Shown: one piece after another, positions 55,001 to 64,000 of the stretch
Layout of the letters: the number at the start of each line of letters is the position of its first letter
How positions within the stretch are numbered: position 1 is the stretch's first letter
Source of the DNA: Heliocidaris tuberculata
Taxonomy: Eukaryota; Echinodermata; Echinoidea; Camarodonta; Echinometridae
Length of the DNA: 64,000 nucleotides
NCBI GenBank assembly: GCA_025618425.1
Contig: CM046832.1
Location: 75,731,297-75,795,296, forward strand
Reading direction: 5' to 3'
Position numbers and translations under genes: made by a program
Notes under the pieces: generated by a model
What the model saw: the letters and a program-made list of their open reading frames with translations, nothing else
Told to the model about the DNA's origin: nothing
Database searches by the model: none

Positions 55001-58000
55001 AAAGTGTCAGAATTGTGCTTTGCTTGCTTTGCTTGCTCCCACAATTTAGAAACCCAAAAGTTGATATACGGGCAAGAGACGTCAGCTTCCTACGCTTATA
55101 TACATGTATAGTTATGTTTATTACTTAGTGGCCCGTTTTTAGAAATATTTATGGCCTATGGGACAAATTAATTCAGAATCTAGGCCCTACACTAACTGCA
55201 TTGTTATTGTAACTGTAAATAAAATAATCAATTCAATTGACCGATGTTGGAAATCATTTTTGGAAAGATTGAATAGGTAACTTTTTGTCATTTCTGTCAA
55301 ACTGTGATTAGAAATCACTGTGTAATCTCTTGGTACTGCGACTGCTTTAATTTTCATGAAAACTGTTTAAAAAAAAATATTTGACTGCCTGTGGTTAATT
55401 GGGAATGATCAACACTTGATCGGGAATAATTAACAAAGTCTTACAAAATCTAACATGTGAGATGTCAAGAGATTTGTTTAGTTACATGTATGGTGTACAA
55501 AATTGGACATGAAAGCAGATTCATTGGTATTTTTTTCTCCATGTTTCCAGGTGTTCAAGAAAGCATTGTAGCAGCAGCTTTGGCAAGGAATGGTCACAAA
55601 GTACTACATCTGGACAGGTAAATTAGGAGAGTACCATGAAATATGTTTTTCTAATATGTTAAATTGCAAGTTCAATTCAATTCAATATTATTAATTTATT
55701 TTAAAACATACATATATATATATATATATTCATTCAATATGAATACAGACATTTCAAATATGTATGTAGAGAAAGAGAGAAAGAAAGAAAGAAAAAACCC
55801 AAATGTGCATAAGAGCATAAGATTAAGGTAAATTGTGAGAATTAAAAACAGTGGAAAAAGGAGCACCTGGTAAATATCAGGTGTCCAAAATTTAAAAAAA
55901 TAATATAAACCCTGATATTTTAACATACATGTAGTAATATAGCGCATGTAGTTCACACCCTATTCCCCCCCCCCCAACTCTCTCACATAGTAAGACTGTA
56001 TTGATTTTTTTTTTTTTAACTAATAGGAATCAAAGGGATTACTGATATATTAAAAGATTTTTCTTGAAAGTGTTCAAGAGATTATATTCCATATGTGGGT
56101 CCTGAATATCTTACTGATTTTTGCATAATGTATATCAATATGCAATTTTTGGCTATTTTGAGTATATCTGTGAATCATAAAATTGATTTGAAACATATTG
56201 GCTAGAGATGATGATACATTGCCTCTGATACACTTGAATAAAAACACAGCAATTTGGTAATTGTTTAAGCTATAATGTTGAGGGTGTTTAATTGTCTAAA
56301 TAGTGATTTAGAGTGAGCTTAATAATGGGAATTTCTACAAATTTGTAGACAACACTTTTGAAGTAAAAAACAATGGTTTCTACTTAGAAGGACTTGTATT
56401 TACCCACACAATGATACCATATGACAAATAGAAAGGAATTAATGAATTAGGAATCATAAATGATACATTTAATGGTAGATAATATTGAAGTTTTGGAAGT
56501 AATTCTGTAGTTTTGCCATTTTTTGTAGAGATCATAGAAATGTGGAGTTTCCATGAAAGATTCTCATCCAAGAGAATACCTAGAGATTGTATACTAGACT
56601 TTTTCTCAATAAAGTTTGATCAAGATACAATGGTGATACTTTATACATTATTTGTTTTCTGTTACTTTGTTACTTGGTTACATGTACTTGTTATTTGGTT
56701 TTATCTAAATAAAGTGACAGTTTGCTTACTTTAAGCCACAACAATTAATTGATATCCTCATTTTCAGTATCAAATTTGGAATGTGATATCATCTAATATT
56801 TTTTCTTTGAATATATTGAATAAAAAAGAGAATTTTCGAAAAAATTACGGAAATCAATTTCTTTTATTAAGTTCTGGGTTATCGCAATATAATTATGATA
56901 AACTTGTAGCGAGATGAGCTTGTCTAAATAAATATTTTTACAGGAATGATTACTATAGTGGAGAATGGGCTTCATTTCATCTGAAGGGTATGCTGGATTG
57001 GATAAAAAGAAATCAGGTATGTACAATGTTGTACACAGTAGTCAGTCTTGTTCAGCTTTTGGGAAGCATTTTGATTCATGGATGACTTGTACTTACTGAA
57101 AATAAACCCTTGTTTATGCAAAACAGCTATCAGTATACAAATATATTCTGCCAAGAGAGAGTCTGGTCGGAAACTATGGTTCCCAAGGTGATGTGACTAT
57201 GACTTTTTTCCTTTATTTCACTGAGGGCACCATAGTTTAACCAGACACTCAAATATAGGCAGTATGTATTCGGTTTGTAGATTTTTCATTTTTACCGAGT
57301 CAAGATCTACTGATTTTGATCGTCTGCAGTGTATGATACTGCACGTACGTACAATTTTGAAGAAGTGATAAATTACCACAAATGTTGACTGCATAATCAT
57401 CATACCGAGGTTCCTAAGACAATAGGTAGGTATGTGCAAATTTAGGACACCTCAATACAGTATGCAGTTTTTGTGTTAAATGTCAAGTGCCATATAGAGT
57501 GGCACTTTGCTCATTTGCACGAGGCCCATGTGAATTGTATTTCGTCACATGATTCGCAGTCAATTGTGCAGATTCATTTTGTGACGGATATAATATGTAT
57601 TCTAAAGCACTACTAGTATTACTATAACTTCAAGAATCATCTTTGTCCAAAGATAATTTTTAGGCATTATGAAAAGGGTAGAATCCGACATTCTTGTATT
57701 CAGTACATTTAATTGTTATTGGGATATTTTTTAGGTCCATACGAAGGAGTGGGGGGGGGGGGGGGGGATTGCGATATGTTTAATGAATTATTAGTTTCAG
57801 TTAATACATGTATAATTAATGCAATTGCACTGGAAATGCTATATGTGATAATAAATCATAAGTTATTACCTGCTTGCTTTTCACAATGGTTTGATATGAT
57901 TATTCTGTGGGTCTGTAGATAATAATGGTTGTGATGTATTGAGAAATTGCTTTGAATAAATGCTGTTTCTTTTTTTTTCTTTTTTCCAGTCTTCAGATGT

Positions 58001-59100
58001 TGATGAAGATGATGTAAATGAACCAGAAGAAGATGTGGAAGAGGGACTTAGGATTGTACCTTTACCTACACCTCATAAGACTGCTACCAACATAGAAGTA
58101 GAAATTCATGTCAAGTAAGCACTTTTTGTTCTCTATACTTCTGCTATAAATGTAGTGCTGGGGACAGTCCTGTCATTTTCATATTGTCCATCAGTAATAT
58201 CCAGGGGTGATATTCTGAAATTTATTTTATCTTGAATTTAGTGAAATGATTTTAATTGTCATAAAACAAAATGTACACTTACATGTATGACGCATCATTT
58301 GTTACTGATGGTGCAAAAGTGGCTGCATATGCTAAAGACATCTGTGCAAACACCAATGACAGTTTAAAATTTTTTATGACAAATAAAAATTTTTCACTAA
58401 AATCAAGGTAAAATGAATCTCAGATACAACCCCAGTTGTGTACCTTCAATATAGTTTCTGGCATTCACAACCTGGCACCAATCTGAATACAATTTGAAAA
58501 AAAACAAAAGTACAAAAAATCTTGTACTTAAGGAGGCAGTTCCTATGTACTCTATCAAGGATCAATAGCTTTTTCTAGATACATGTATTCAATTTGAAAC
58601 AATATTATTTTTGATACTTGTTTTGTTAACATTATGGCACAGTATGGATTAACTACTCAATTCAAATGTAACATCTTCCAGCTAAAGCTTATTTTCATTG
58701 AATCAACAGGGAAAAAGTCAACCATTTACATGAAGGTAGTCCAAATCTTAGTTCCAAGTCTGATGAAAGTGCAGTGCCTGAATTGCCAGCTTCATCTATC
58801 AGTTCAGAAACTACTGAGCATTCTTCCCATCATGCTGGGGAGGAAGTACATTCTGAGACAAAGACCTCATCTCAAGATGTCACTAATACAGATGGTTCTA
58901 ATGATGAATCTCTAGAGATGTTTCAGAACCAGTCTCCAACAAACCAACTAAAAGATGAATCTGCTGCTAATGAAATAATAACTCCAGATCAACAAAATAC
59001 ACATCATGGAACTGTATCAACAAAAGAAAGACAAAGAGATTGGACATGGGAAGAAATAATGAAGGATTGGAGGAAATTTAACATTGATCTTGCTCCTAAG
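41189..59100 (+). CDS. CHM: CHM, Rab escort protein (REP), 5' part, five exons
   Basis: REP binds newly made Rab GTPases and presents them to geranylgeranyl transferase II in the cytosol. Exons are 41189-41240, 55551-55617, 56944-57016, 57990-58114 and 58710-59100 (708 nt, 236 codons), with phases compatible throughout. The product starts MAADDLPTEYDDIVIGTG, then VQESIVAAALARNGHKVLHL and NDYYSGEWASFHLKGMLDWI: the GDI/REP dinucleotide-fold signature. A serine- and acid-rich insert follows, then RDWTWEEIMKDWRKFNIDLA. Insert and order fit REP rather than the shorter Rab GDI. The start ATG has G at -3 and +4. The downstream exons (typically over 350 more residues) are not found up to 64000. Confidence 0.9.
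41340..43430. mobile_element. 2.1-kb fold-back element with ~380-base arms
   Basis: Left arm 41340-41720 and right arm about 42720-43430 are inverse copies at several matched blocks: GAACACTTTTCAGAAAATCA, GAATATCTGTCAAACT, CCCTTCCCAACGACG, TTGGTCCCTTG, and GTTCGGTAATACAA. The right arm has an extra block at 43121-43310. The loop holds a second inverted pair (ACCATATTTCGCGC at 41954 and GCGCGAAATATGGT at 42571). No open frames. Confidence 0.75.
43121..43310 (-). repeat. GTGACCC-type repeat inserted in fold-back arm
   Basis: AATGTGACCCTCCACCACAA ... GACCACTAAGTCGCA is related in inverse orientation to about 52925-53015 (TGCGACCTTTTAGTGGTTTT ... GGGTCACAT). Dispersed repeat, class unknown. Confidence 0.55.
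43885..43975 (+). repeat. tRNA-like segment (SINE head fragment)
   Basis: TTGTGGCACAATTGATATGA (A-box-like) ... ATGAGGTACCTGGTTCAATTCCCAC (B-box-like) at tRNA spacing, without a proper acceptor stem. Probably a SINE fragment in the LINE remnant. Confidence 0.45.
44209..44807. mobile_element. hAT MITE with perfect 8-bp target duplication GTATACAC
   Basis: Target copies at 44201-44208 and 44808-44815. Ends TAGTGCTGGTATCG(A) and GATACCAGCACTA, and further mirrored ATGTCG/CGACAT-rich arms. No transposase. It lies inside the broken LINE, so it is younger than that LINE copy. Confidence 0.88.
46069..47948. mobile_element. 1.88-kb non-autonomous hAT element
   Basis: Flanked by perfect 8-bp TACGCGAG (46061-46068, 47949-47956). 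Ends TAAGGCTGGGA ... TCCCACCCCTA, and both subterminal regions carry CCCGGGT/ACCCG and CCCGCCCGA motifs. The interior holds GAT-rich microsatellite (46990-47130) and (GTT)n/(GTTTTT)n (47730-47770). No open transposase. Confidence 0.82.
47960..48060 (+). repeat. TTGGCTTTG-type simple repeat
   Basis: Degenerate TTGGC(A/T)TT / CTTTGGCTTTGG units. It creates hydrophobic spurious frames on both strands. Confidence 0.7.
48600..49030 (+). repeat. Minisatellite of seven ~55-60-bp units
   Basis: Each unit opens with ACTCTTTTCTTGCTCAC and then GAAT...CTTGCAATTT. Starts at about 48600, 48658, 48719, 48775, 48830, 48883 and 48937. Divergence grows toward the right edge. Confidence 0.85.
49310..49555 (-). 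pseudogene. Coding-like fragment of unknown family
   Basis: The minus strand reads GRLWSTPTRMARALNDSRRR, then LAPGDQADLSALITEHFGQD. GC content and residue mix differ from the surrounding AT-rich DNA and look protein-like. No family recognised; likely a transposon gene piece in CHM intron 1. Confidence 0.3.
49808..50912. mobile_element. 1.1-kb inverted-repeat element with G-run ends
   Basis: CCCGGGGGGGG then GTCTGTCCTCATTGCAAGGG and GGGTATCAGGC are mirrored at 50860-50906. Subterminal tandem units around ACTTGCTTAGGGT occur at 50676-50845, and related ACTTAGGGTCAT units near the left end. Contains the nested palindrome at 50112-50276. Confidence 0.75.
50112..50276. mobile_element. 165-bp palindromic MITE, nested
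   Basis: Ends are perfect 31-base inverse copies, beginning CGGGCTAACTCGGCACTAGG and containing GGCGAACTCGGC. Inserted in the interior of 49808-50912. Confidence 0.88.
51076..52021. mobile_element. 0.95-kb fold-back element inserted in a TA microsatellite
   Basis: TAGGCCTGAGT at the left end and ACTCAGGCCTA at the right. Arms 51292-51570 and 51741-52021 are near-complete inverse copies (GATTTCTCAATTTTCTTGCT, ATTCAAGCAAGAAAATTGAG). The left end sequence is partly duplicated (51077-51165 repeats 51293-51365). Flanked by (AT)n at 51057-51074 and (TA)n at 52022-52056. CCGCCGGTGA/CACCGG motifs near both ends. Confidence 0.8.
52022..52056. repeat. (TA)n microsatellite
   Basis: About 17 TA units; the insertion target of the element to its left. 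Confidence 0.9.
53030..53440 (+). repeat. Dispersed repeat, copy 1 of a direct pair
   Basis: TTTCAGTGTAAACATCTGTAAG, CGGCTCCCCGCACA and TTTAGGAGGCAAAATCTTCAG correspond in the same order to 54570-54960. Identity of the repeat is unknown. Confidence 0.65.
53199..53229. repeat. Perfect 13-base-pair hairpin
   Basis: TATAGTGTATAGC and GCTATACACTATA separated by four bases. May be a remnant of a very small element or a local palindrome. Confidence 0.8.
53620..54212. mobile_element. Possible T2-type element, ends only
   Basis: TTAA at 53616-53619 and 54213-54216, AGGG at the left and CCCT at the right end, length in the family range. The arms share little beyond AATGAGA...GGGGAAAT-like pieces, so the pairing may be chance. 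Lies between the two copies of the 53030/54570 repeat. Confidence 0.35.
54570..54960 (+). repeat. Dispersed repeat, copy 2 of a direct pair
   Basis: Matches 53030-53440 in order: TTTTAGTGTTAATATCTGTAAG, GGTTCCCCGCACA, TTGAGGAGGAAAAAACTTCA. A long open frame here has no matching frame in copy 1, so it is not taken as a gene. Confidence 0.65.
55180..55240 (+). repeat. LINE-like 3' tail
   Basis: TAACTGTAAATAAAATAATCAATTCAATTG resembles the end of a non-LTR element. No upstream reverse transcriptase is seen nearby on this strand. Confidence 0.35.
55551..55617 (+). CDS. CHM: CHM exon 2
   Basis: Acceptor ATGTTTCCAG, donor GTAAAT. Completes the glycine codon and reads VQESIVAAALARNGHKVLHL then D: the G-T-G-x-x-E-S motif and second strand of GDI/REP proteins. 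Confidence 0.95.
55660..56600 (-). pseudogene. LINE reverse transcriptase 3' fragment
   Basis: The minus strand encodes SLGILLDENLSWKLHISMIS, LPKLQYYLPLNVSFMI and LSYGIIVWVNTSPSK (about 56590 to 56380). This is the conserved region after the catalytic motifs of CR1/L2-like LINEs. An AT-rich 3' part follows, reaching AATTGAATTGAATTG-type tail sequence at about 55665. Intron 2 of CHM. Confidence 0.8.
56944..57016 (+). CDS. CHM: CHM exon 3
   Basis: Acceptor TTTTTACAG, donor GTATGT. Reads NDYYSGEWASFHLKGMLDWI then KRNQ. The R-N/S-x-Y-Y-G/S-x-W-A-S-F block is diagnostic of Rab escort proteins. Confidence 0.95.
57751..57767 (+). repeat. Poly-G tract in CHM intron 3
   Basis: 17 G after ACGAAGGAGT. 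Otherwise the intron 57017-57989 shows nothing else that I can support. Confidence 0.9.
57990..58114 (+). CDS. CHM: CHM exon 4: acidic insert
   Basis: Acceptor CTTTTTTCCAG, donor GTAAGC. Starts SSDVDEDDVNEPEEDVEEGL and continues IVPLPTPHKTATNIEVEIHV. Corresponds to the poorly conserved insert that separates conserved regions in REP. Confidence 0.85.
58710..59100 (+). CDS. CHM: CHM exon 5: serine/glutamate-rich insert and conserved FNIDL segment
   Basis: Acceptor GAATCAACAG, donor GTTAGT. Mostly a low-complexity S/T/E/N-rich region (ELPASSISSETTEHSSHHAG ...) ending RDWTWEEIMKDWRKFNIDLA plus PK. FNIDL opens the next conserved block of REP/GDI proteins, so the family frame is kept through the insert. 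Confidence 0.9.
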
Positions 59101-59754
59101 GTTAGTACTTATTAGAAAGGAAGAAAAAGAAGGAGAAAATAAGATGTAGTGTACCTGTAAGAAAAAAAAAAATCATAAGATACTTTCCTTTGGACCGAAA
59201 CAAACACCTCTGAAAAAAGTTCAAATTATATTTTCAATAAAAATTTACAGAAATGCTTATTTTACTTAATAATTTAGAGTTGAATTATGTGAGGTATGAT
59301 ATTTGAATAAAAAAAGGTCATAGGTATTTAAAGTAGCTTTAATAGCAAAAGCTAGTGGCACGAAAAAGGTGCAGGAATGGATTAAGGTTAATTGTTATTG
59401 ATTGTATGTTGGTGCTCTGAATCTGACTGACTATTATGGGTTTTTTAAAAGTCTAGTGTAGGTAGTAGGACTTTTACAGTAATAATGAGTAATATTTGAA
59501 TGATGTGAATTTATGAAATATTTATATATTACATCATTCTTTGTTTAGTTGGTCTTAATCTGAATTGATGATGGAGCTTTGAAAGTTAGAAGAAGACAAC
59601 ATGTAAGGTTGGAGTCATTTGTCCAGCTGGAAAAATCTGATTTCTTAGCATGTTGTTCACAGATGTGATTCTGTTTACATTGACAAATTAAAAAAAAAAA
59701 AAAAATTACTGGAAATTGGGAACTACATTTACCAAATGAGAACATTGTATTTAA

Positions 59755-60252
59755 AGGGGAAGTTCACCCCGAAGATTACTTGAGTTTAAAAAATGCAGAA
59801 AAAATAAAGAAAAATATTGGCGAAAGTTTGGACAAAATCCGTTAAAGAATAATGGAGTTATGGACTTTTGAAGTTTTGATTTTGTGACGTCACATGCGAG
59901 CAGCTCCTCCATTATGTAATGTGATAAATATTCCATAAAATACAGTTTTCTCAGAAAATTTAGAATATTTTCGTCTGTGCATTTGATATATTGTCAGAAA
60001 TGTTATTCAATACTAGATTCTGAAAAGAAACAATATTAATTTATCGTGGAACGTAAAAAAAAATGCGAATATATGGAATATTTATTACATGACCAATGGG
60101 CAGCTGCTCGCATGTGACGTCACGAATCCAAAACTTTAAATACTCATAACTTTTTTATTATTTGACCGATTTTCATCAAACCTTCGCCAATATTTTTCTT
60201 TATTTTTTCTGCATTTTTTAAACTCAAGTACTCTTCAGGGTGAACTTTCCCT
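59755..60252. mobile_element. T2/Kolobok-type palindromic MITE 6
   Basis: TTAA flanks (59751-59754, 60253-60256), ends AGGGGAAGTTCACCC ... GGGTGAACTTTCCCT, arms of about 170 bases. Each arm carries a TGACGTCA palindrome next to CATGCGAGCAGCT (59886 and 60116). CHM intron 5. Confidence 0.88.
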
Positions 60253-61249
60253 TTAAAGGAAAGATTGAGTACTGACAAGAAGAAAAACTGAGTGGTGAGC
60301 ATGCTTTTAAATTTTGGCTTCATATGAGAGAGCTTCCCTTTTAAAAATGAGTGTTCCATTTAGTTGGCCTCAAGAAGGTCTCCAGATTTGCATGATAAGT
60401 AAATGAAATCCTGGATTTGACAGAATGCAAAAGCATTTTTAAAGCAGTTTTTCTTGTTTCAATATATTTTCATTACCCATTACCAGAATTCAACTATCCT
60501 TACTGGGGGGGGGGGGGGGGCATCATTTTGACCACCCTGTATAAAATCTGTGACTGCCTCACAACTTCCATAGATCTTGACCTGCCTTTGAACAATCTTT
60601 TTCTTCGAACGATTTTTTTCTTCAAGTGTTATGCCACTTTTGAGACCAAGTTTGCAAAAATCAGATGATCTGACATGTGGGTCATGTGTCATGAAATGGT
60701 CCCCCCAAAAAGGGTGGTGCTATTACACGTTTGATTTCATGCTGCAATTTTTTTCAAAACCATAAAAGCTATTCAAACAAATTTGATATCATTTTGAAGG
60801 CCTATTACCATGCCATTTGCCTGCAAAGTTTCTTTGATGTAGGATATATATAATTGGAGTAACATTCTAAAGTTAAAAGACCAGGTGTGGTGCCGGTCTT
60901 GTACAAAGTCATTAGGAAATTTCACATTTTAATGCAGTTTTTGGAAAATTTTTTATATCTTTATCTAAACTTGGCAAATGACTACAAATTTGATATCAAA
61001 TTAAAGCTTACATAATCAACTTTATTGTCTTGTGATTGAAAAGAAAAGTTGGCTGAGCAAAAGTAGTGGATCAAACTGAAATACAAGGAATTTTATTTCA
61101 AAAGTGGCACTGCAAGCACTAGGTTAAAAAAAAAAATATTTGACACTTTTGATCAGTAATAACTTAAAAGTTATAACTCGTATCAGACCGAGGTTTTCAC
61201 CTTGTAAGGTTGGAGGTTGCCAAATTTAATTGGAGTAAGTTTCATGACC

Positions 61250-61378
61250 TTTGTTAGAGTACCGGTCCCAGTATATGGAATTTACTACCAGATGCAGTCA
61301 AGTCACACACTACTCCCTATTCTTTCAAGGCAGCCGCCAAAAAGTACCTCGTCAAACAGTATGTAGTCCATTTGACAC
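61250..61378 (+). pseudogene. LINE ORF2 C-terminal fragment
   Basis: One frame reads STGPSIWNLLPDAVKSHTTP then YSFKAAAKKYLVKQY. This is the common tail of LINE-encoded polyproteins (W-N-x-L-P ... SFK). Short and isolated. Confidence 0.7.
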
Positions 61379-61379
61379 T

Positions 61380-62450
61380 CCTATATAGTCAATAGCGAAC
61401 CTAGAAAAGTTGCGTACACTGACATTTTTTTGTTGATTTCTGATCTTATGTGGTCCTAGAAAAATTTCAGCTTTGTTGCCCAAAGGGCAACCTTGAGCAA
61501 TTTTCATAATTTGCATAAATCCAAAATGGCGCCTGGTGGCCATATTGAAACCCAACTTTCGAACTACATGTCACATACTAGTGTATGATACATGTATATA
61601 GGGGTTTTGAAGGACGTAGAATTCATTTTTAACGTAATTTTTGCAATTTAAGGTCGCATTTAGGTCATAAGGGTCAAATAAAAGTCATTTTTTTTACATG
61701 TGTACCAGTGAAAAAACAAGCGGGGGCTAAGGGCGATTAGCCCCCGAAACTCTTGAAAAAGCCACCGTAAATGAAAAAAGAGCCACCGTCAAATAATATT
61801 TCTGCCCATGGGTCGTAGTGCATTAAAATCTCTGAACACAGGTGGGCTCTGAAGTAGCCCTCGCAAAAGAAATTTTAATTTTTACACTGACATTGTGTAC
61901 ATGACTGTGCATACATACTGTTATAGATGTCTAATGTTTAAATGAAGGGGATTTGGGGGTGTAGAACTAATCTCTAAGATCATTCATTCATTTATTGGTC
62001 AGAGGGGGTCATTTCAAGGTCAAAGTTAAACCTGATATTATGGATAGTACTTTGGATATAATTTGTCCTTGACGGGTATGTGGTGCCGAATGCCTTGATG
62101 ATGTTATATTTTCAGTTTAATTCGAGTTCACAAACTAAAGCTCAGGTCAAAGTTCAATCGTACCCTAGGTCACAAAGGTCAAATTCAAATACAGTGTATC
62201 TGTCATTTTTAGTTCATTGTCAAGGCTAAGAGAGGATAGTATTTGTATTCAGAATTATGTCCGATCAAAATTTGGATAATAATGCGCAATCAATCTACGA
62301 TGATATCATTCATTCAAAATTCCAGTTAATATCAGTCACAAAGGGATCAATTCAAGGTCAAAGTTGAACTTGACAGTGGACACTGCATTAGTATGATATG
62401 CCTATGGAGGTTTCAGGTCCAAATCTCGTGGTTGAGTTTTTAGCTTTAAA
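61380..62450. repeat. Intronic DNA with AGGTCA-rich repeat (copy c)
   Basis: From about 61970 the text GGTCATTTCAAGGTCAAAGTT, CAGGTCAAAGTTCA and CTAGGTCACAAAGGTCAAA recurs, as in 10928-11300 and 21858-22770. The first 600 bases show no supported feature. Confidence 0.45.
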
Positions 62451-62458
62451 ACTCATCT

Positions 62459-63083
62459 TCAGCCAAATAAAGTTAAGCCAAACTCTGATGCATCTTGATC
62501 GCAGGGTGAAAGGTCAAGTATGTTTTGTATATGGCACAAATGAATAGGAATGATTTGTCTTCGACCCAATTTGTTTTGTATTTCTGCTGGCCAAAAACAA
62601 AAAGTGAACTCCAAGTTGCTCTCTTTGGTCGACCAATGCAACAAACGGGGGACTACCACTGTCAGATTTTGTCACACGTATATTGTAAATAATATACTAG
62701 AAACAATGTTGTAGTCCAGGGTTTTAGTCCACAATTATTCACAGTGATGTATTTGGTGATGATGATCTGGTATAGGTAAGTGATAGATATCACCATTTAT
62801 ACCATATCACCATTTACACCCTCAGTTGTACCCAAAATTTTCAATTGTAGGGACTATCTGCAAACATGAGGTGTAAAGTATGGATTATGTTTAGTGTCGT
62901 CCAATGTTTGTCTAGTTGAAACCCAGAAGCATGGTGATGGGATCTAGCACAGGTTTGGTGGTATTCTTCATGTTTATTACATGATACTTTCCCAAAGCAA
63001 CGTTTGTGATAGAATCTTCCTTCATCTGGTTTGTCTGCAGAAATCCAGAAGGGTTTACTGCATTCAAGTCTCAGTTTAGGCAT
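62459..63083 (-). other. Two minus-strand open frames of unknown origin
   Basis: 62459-62659 (TFCFWPAEIQNKLGRRQ) and 62841-63083 (MPKLRLECSKPFWISADKPD, cysteine- and histidine-containing). Composition is moderately protein-like, but I do not recognise a family. They may be pieces of one decayed transposable-element gene within the CHM intron. Confidence 0.25.
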
Positions 63084-64000
63084 AAGAATATTCTCACGAA
63101 GTGTTGTACTAGGTAAGAATTCATGGGTGGCTATTCCGTTCTACAGTATTCATAATACCAGGAGTTATATTTGACGGAAGCGAAATACTTACTTTGGTTA
63201 TGACGAACTATCAAACTCAGGCAGCATGGTGGATATTGAGATGATGTTCCGACTTATCTGGTATGGTTGGAAGGCAAGGGTCCCTTAACCACTGATCTCT
63301 ATGTAAAATTTATGTGGAGATCGGTGCTCTTAATACAAAGGTTTGCAATCAATTGCAGATTTGAAACATCCGTTTTGATTGGTATGTAGGGGTCATCATT
63401 TTGAACAAGATGTTCCTGAGACAATGATCTAGATTGGCGATTGATTGTAAACCTTTGTGTTATGGGGCCCAGCTAGATCATCAAATTTGGCAAGGGAAGG
63501 TCCTTTTTGTTGTAGTAAACTATAGACCCTACCTTCCCAACACCACACCCCGTGATGAACACATGGACTTTCCTGCATTGAAACTGCATAGTCCTAATAA
63601 TAATCTACATATATACCAGGTCTGCAAAGTATATCTGAAACTGAAAGTTTGCATTATAATTGCAACAATCCAGATCAGACTATCTCACATATAGTACACA
63701 TACAAATTTAAATCAAAAGTGGCAGAAGAAATCCACAATCATGATATTTTACATGGCTTTTCAACATGCTCCTAGACATTAATTTTTGAGACATCTAAGA
63801 AATTTACTGTTTAAGGGATTTTTCGTTCTCGGATAGTAGAGATACATTCCAGTATCATCCATTGGGAAGATTTCTATGTTTTCCTGTCGATCACCTCTCT
63901 TCAGCAATAATATTGTTTGTAGAATCTGAACAATTAAAAGGAAATGCATCATCTTTTTATAATGCTAGATGTTTATTCCTACAACTTAAAGGGCTGTGTT
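63084..64000. other. CHM intron, no supported coding exon; short inverted repeat
   Basis: ACAAAGGTTTGCAATCAATT at about 63337 is mirrored by GATTGATTGTAAACCTTTGT near 63439. The last bases (TTAA at 63986-63989 then AGGGCTGTGTT) could be the start of another T2-type MITE. No REP exon is visible. Confidence 0.4.

Noticed and set aside
54827..55111. 94-codon frame after a pyrimidine stretch
   Set aside because: It lies in the second copy of a dispersed repeat; the first copy has no equivalent frame.
61250..61378. Possible next CHM exon
   Set aside because: The frame matches LINE C-terminal sequence (SIWNLLPD...SFK), not the block expected after FNIDL in REP.

Overview
The window is animal nuclear DNA: intron-rich, AT-rich and crowded with repeats. 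Two conserved metazoan genes, both on the + strand, could be assembled exon by exon. The repeat content (Kolobok/T2-type MITEs, hAT and IS3EU-like transposons, a Penelope-like fragment, tRNA-derived SINEs, fold-back elements, many poly-G tracts) suggests a marine invertebrate deuterostome. A sea urchin or related echinoderm is my best guess, but it is an inference from repeat style and not proven by the sequence.

Region 1 (287-24785) holds most of TERF2IP/RAP1, the shelterin protein: 13 coding exons with fully compatible phases (1833 nt, 610 residues plus stop). They encode the C-terminal part of the BRCT domain, the Myb domain, a long charged linker and the C-terminal RCT domain. The first exon(s) lie upstream of position 1. 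The introns are filled with MITEs, a SINE, fold-back elements, repeats rich in AGGTCA half-sites, and a 1.74-kb terminal-inverted-repeat element carrying an exon-like reading frame on the minus strand. The most striking detail is a 42-bp tandem repeat that copies the end of the first Myb exon together with its 5' splice site, giving three in-frame donor sites.

Region 2 (24786-41188) is about 16 kb of intergenic, transposon-dominated DNA: one more T2-type MITE; two near-identical 240-bp repeats with hammerhead-ribozyme-like cores (Penelope-like); a 16-bp minisatellite; a family of non-autonomous hAT elements, several with 8-bp target duplications; and a 5.6-kb IS3EU-like transposon (34687-40271). 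The last has long inverted ends, ACGT-repeat arrays, a 6-bp target duplication and a broken integrase-type transposase, and it carries younger hAT insertions nested inside it.

Region 3 (41189-64000) holds the 5' part of CHM (Rab escort protein): five exons, 236 residues, with the gene continuing beyond the window. Its 14-kb first intron contains a 2-kb fold-back element, a broken LINE interrupted by a hAT MITE with a perfect 8-bp target duplication, a second hAT element, a nested duplication structure at 49.7-51.0 kb, and a fold-back element inserted in a TA microsatellite. Later introns hold LINE fragments and another T2-type MITE. The two genes act in unrelated processes (telomere protection and Rab prenylation); nothing suggests that they are co-regulated. 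No prokaryotic features, CRISPR arrays, rRNA or intact tRNA genes were seen.
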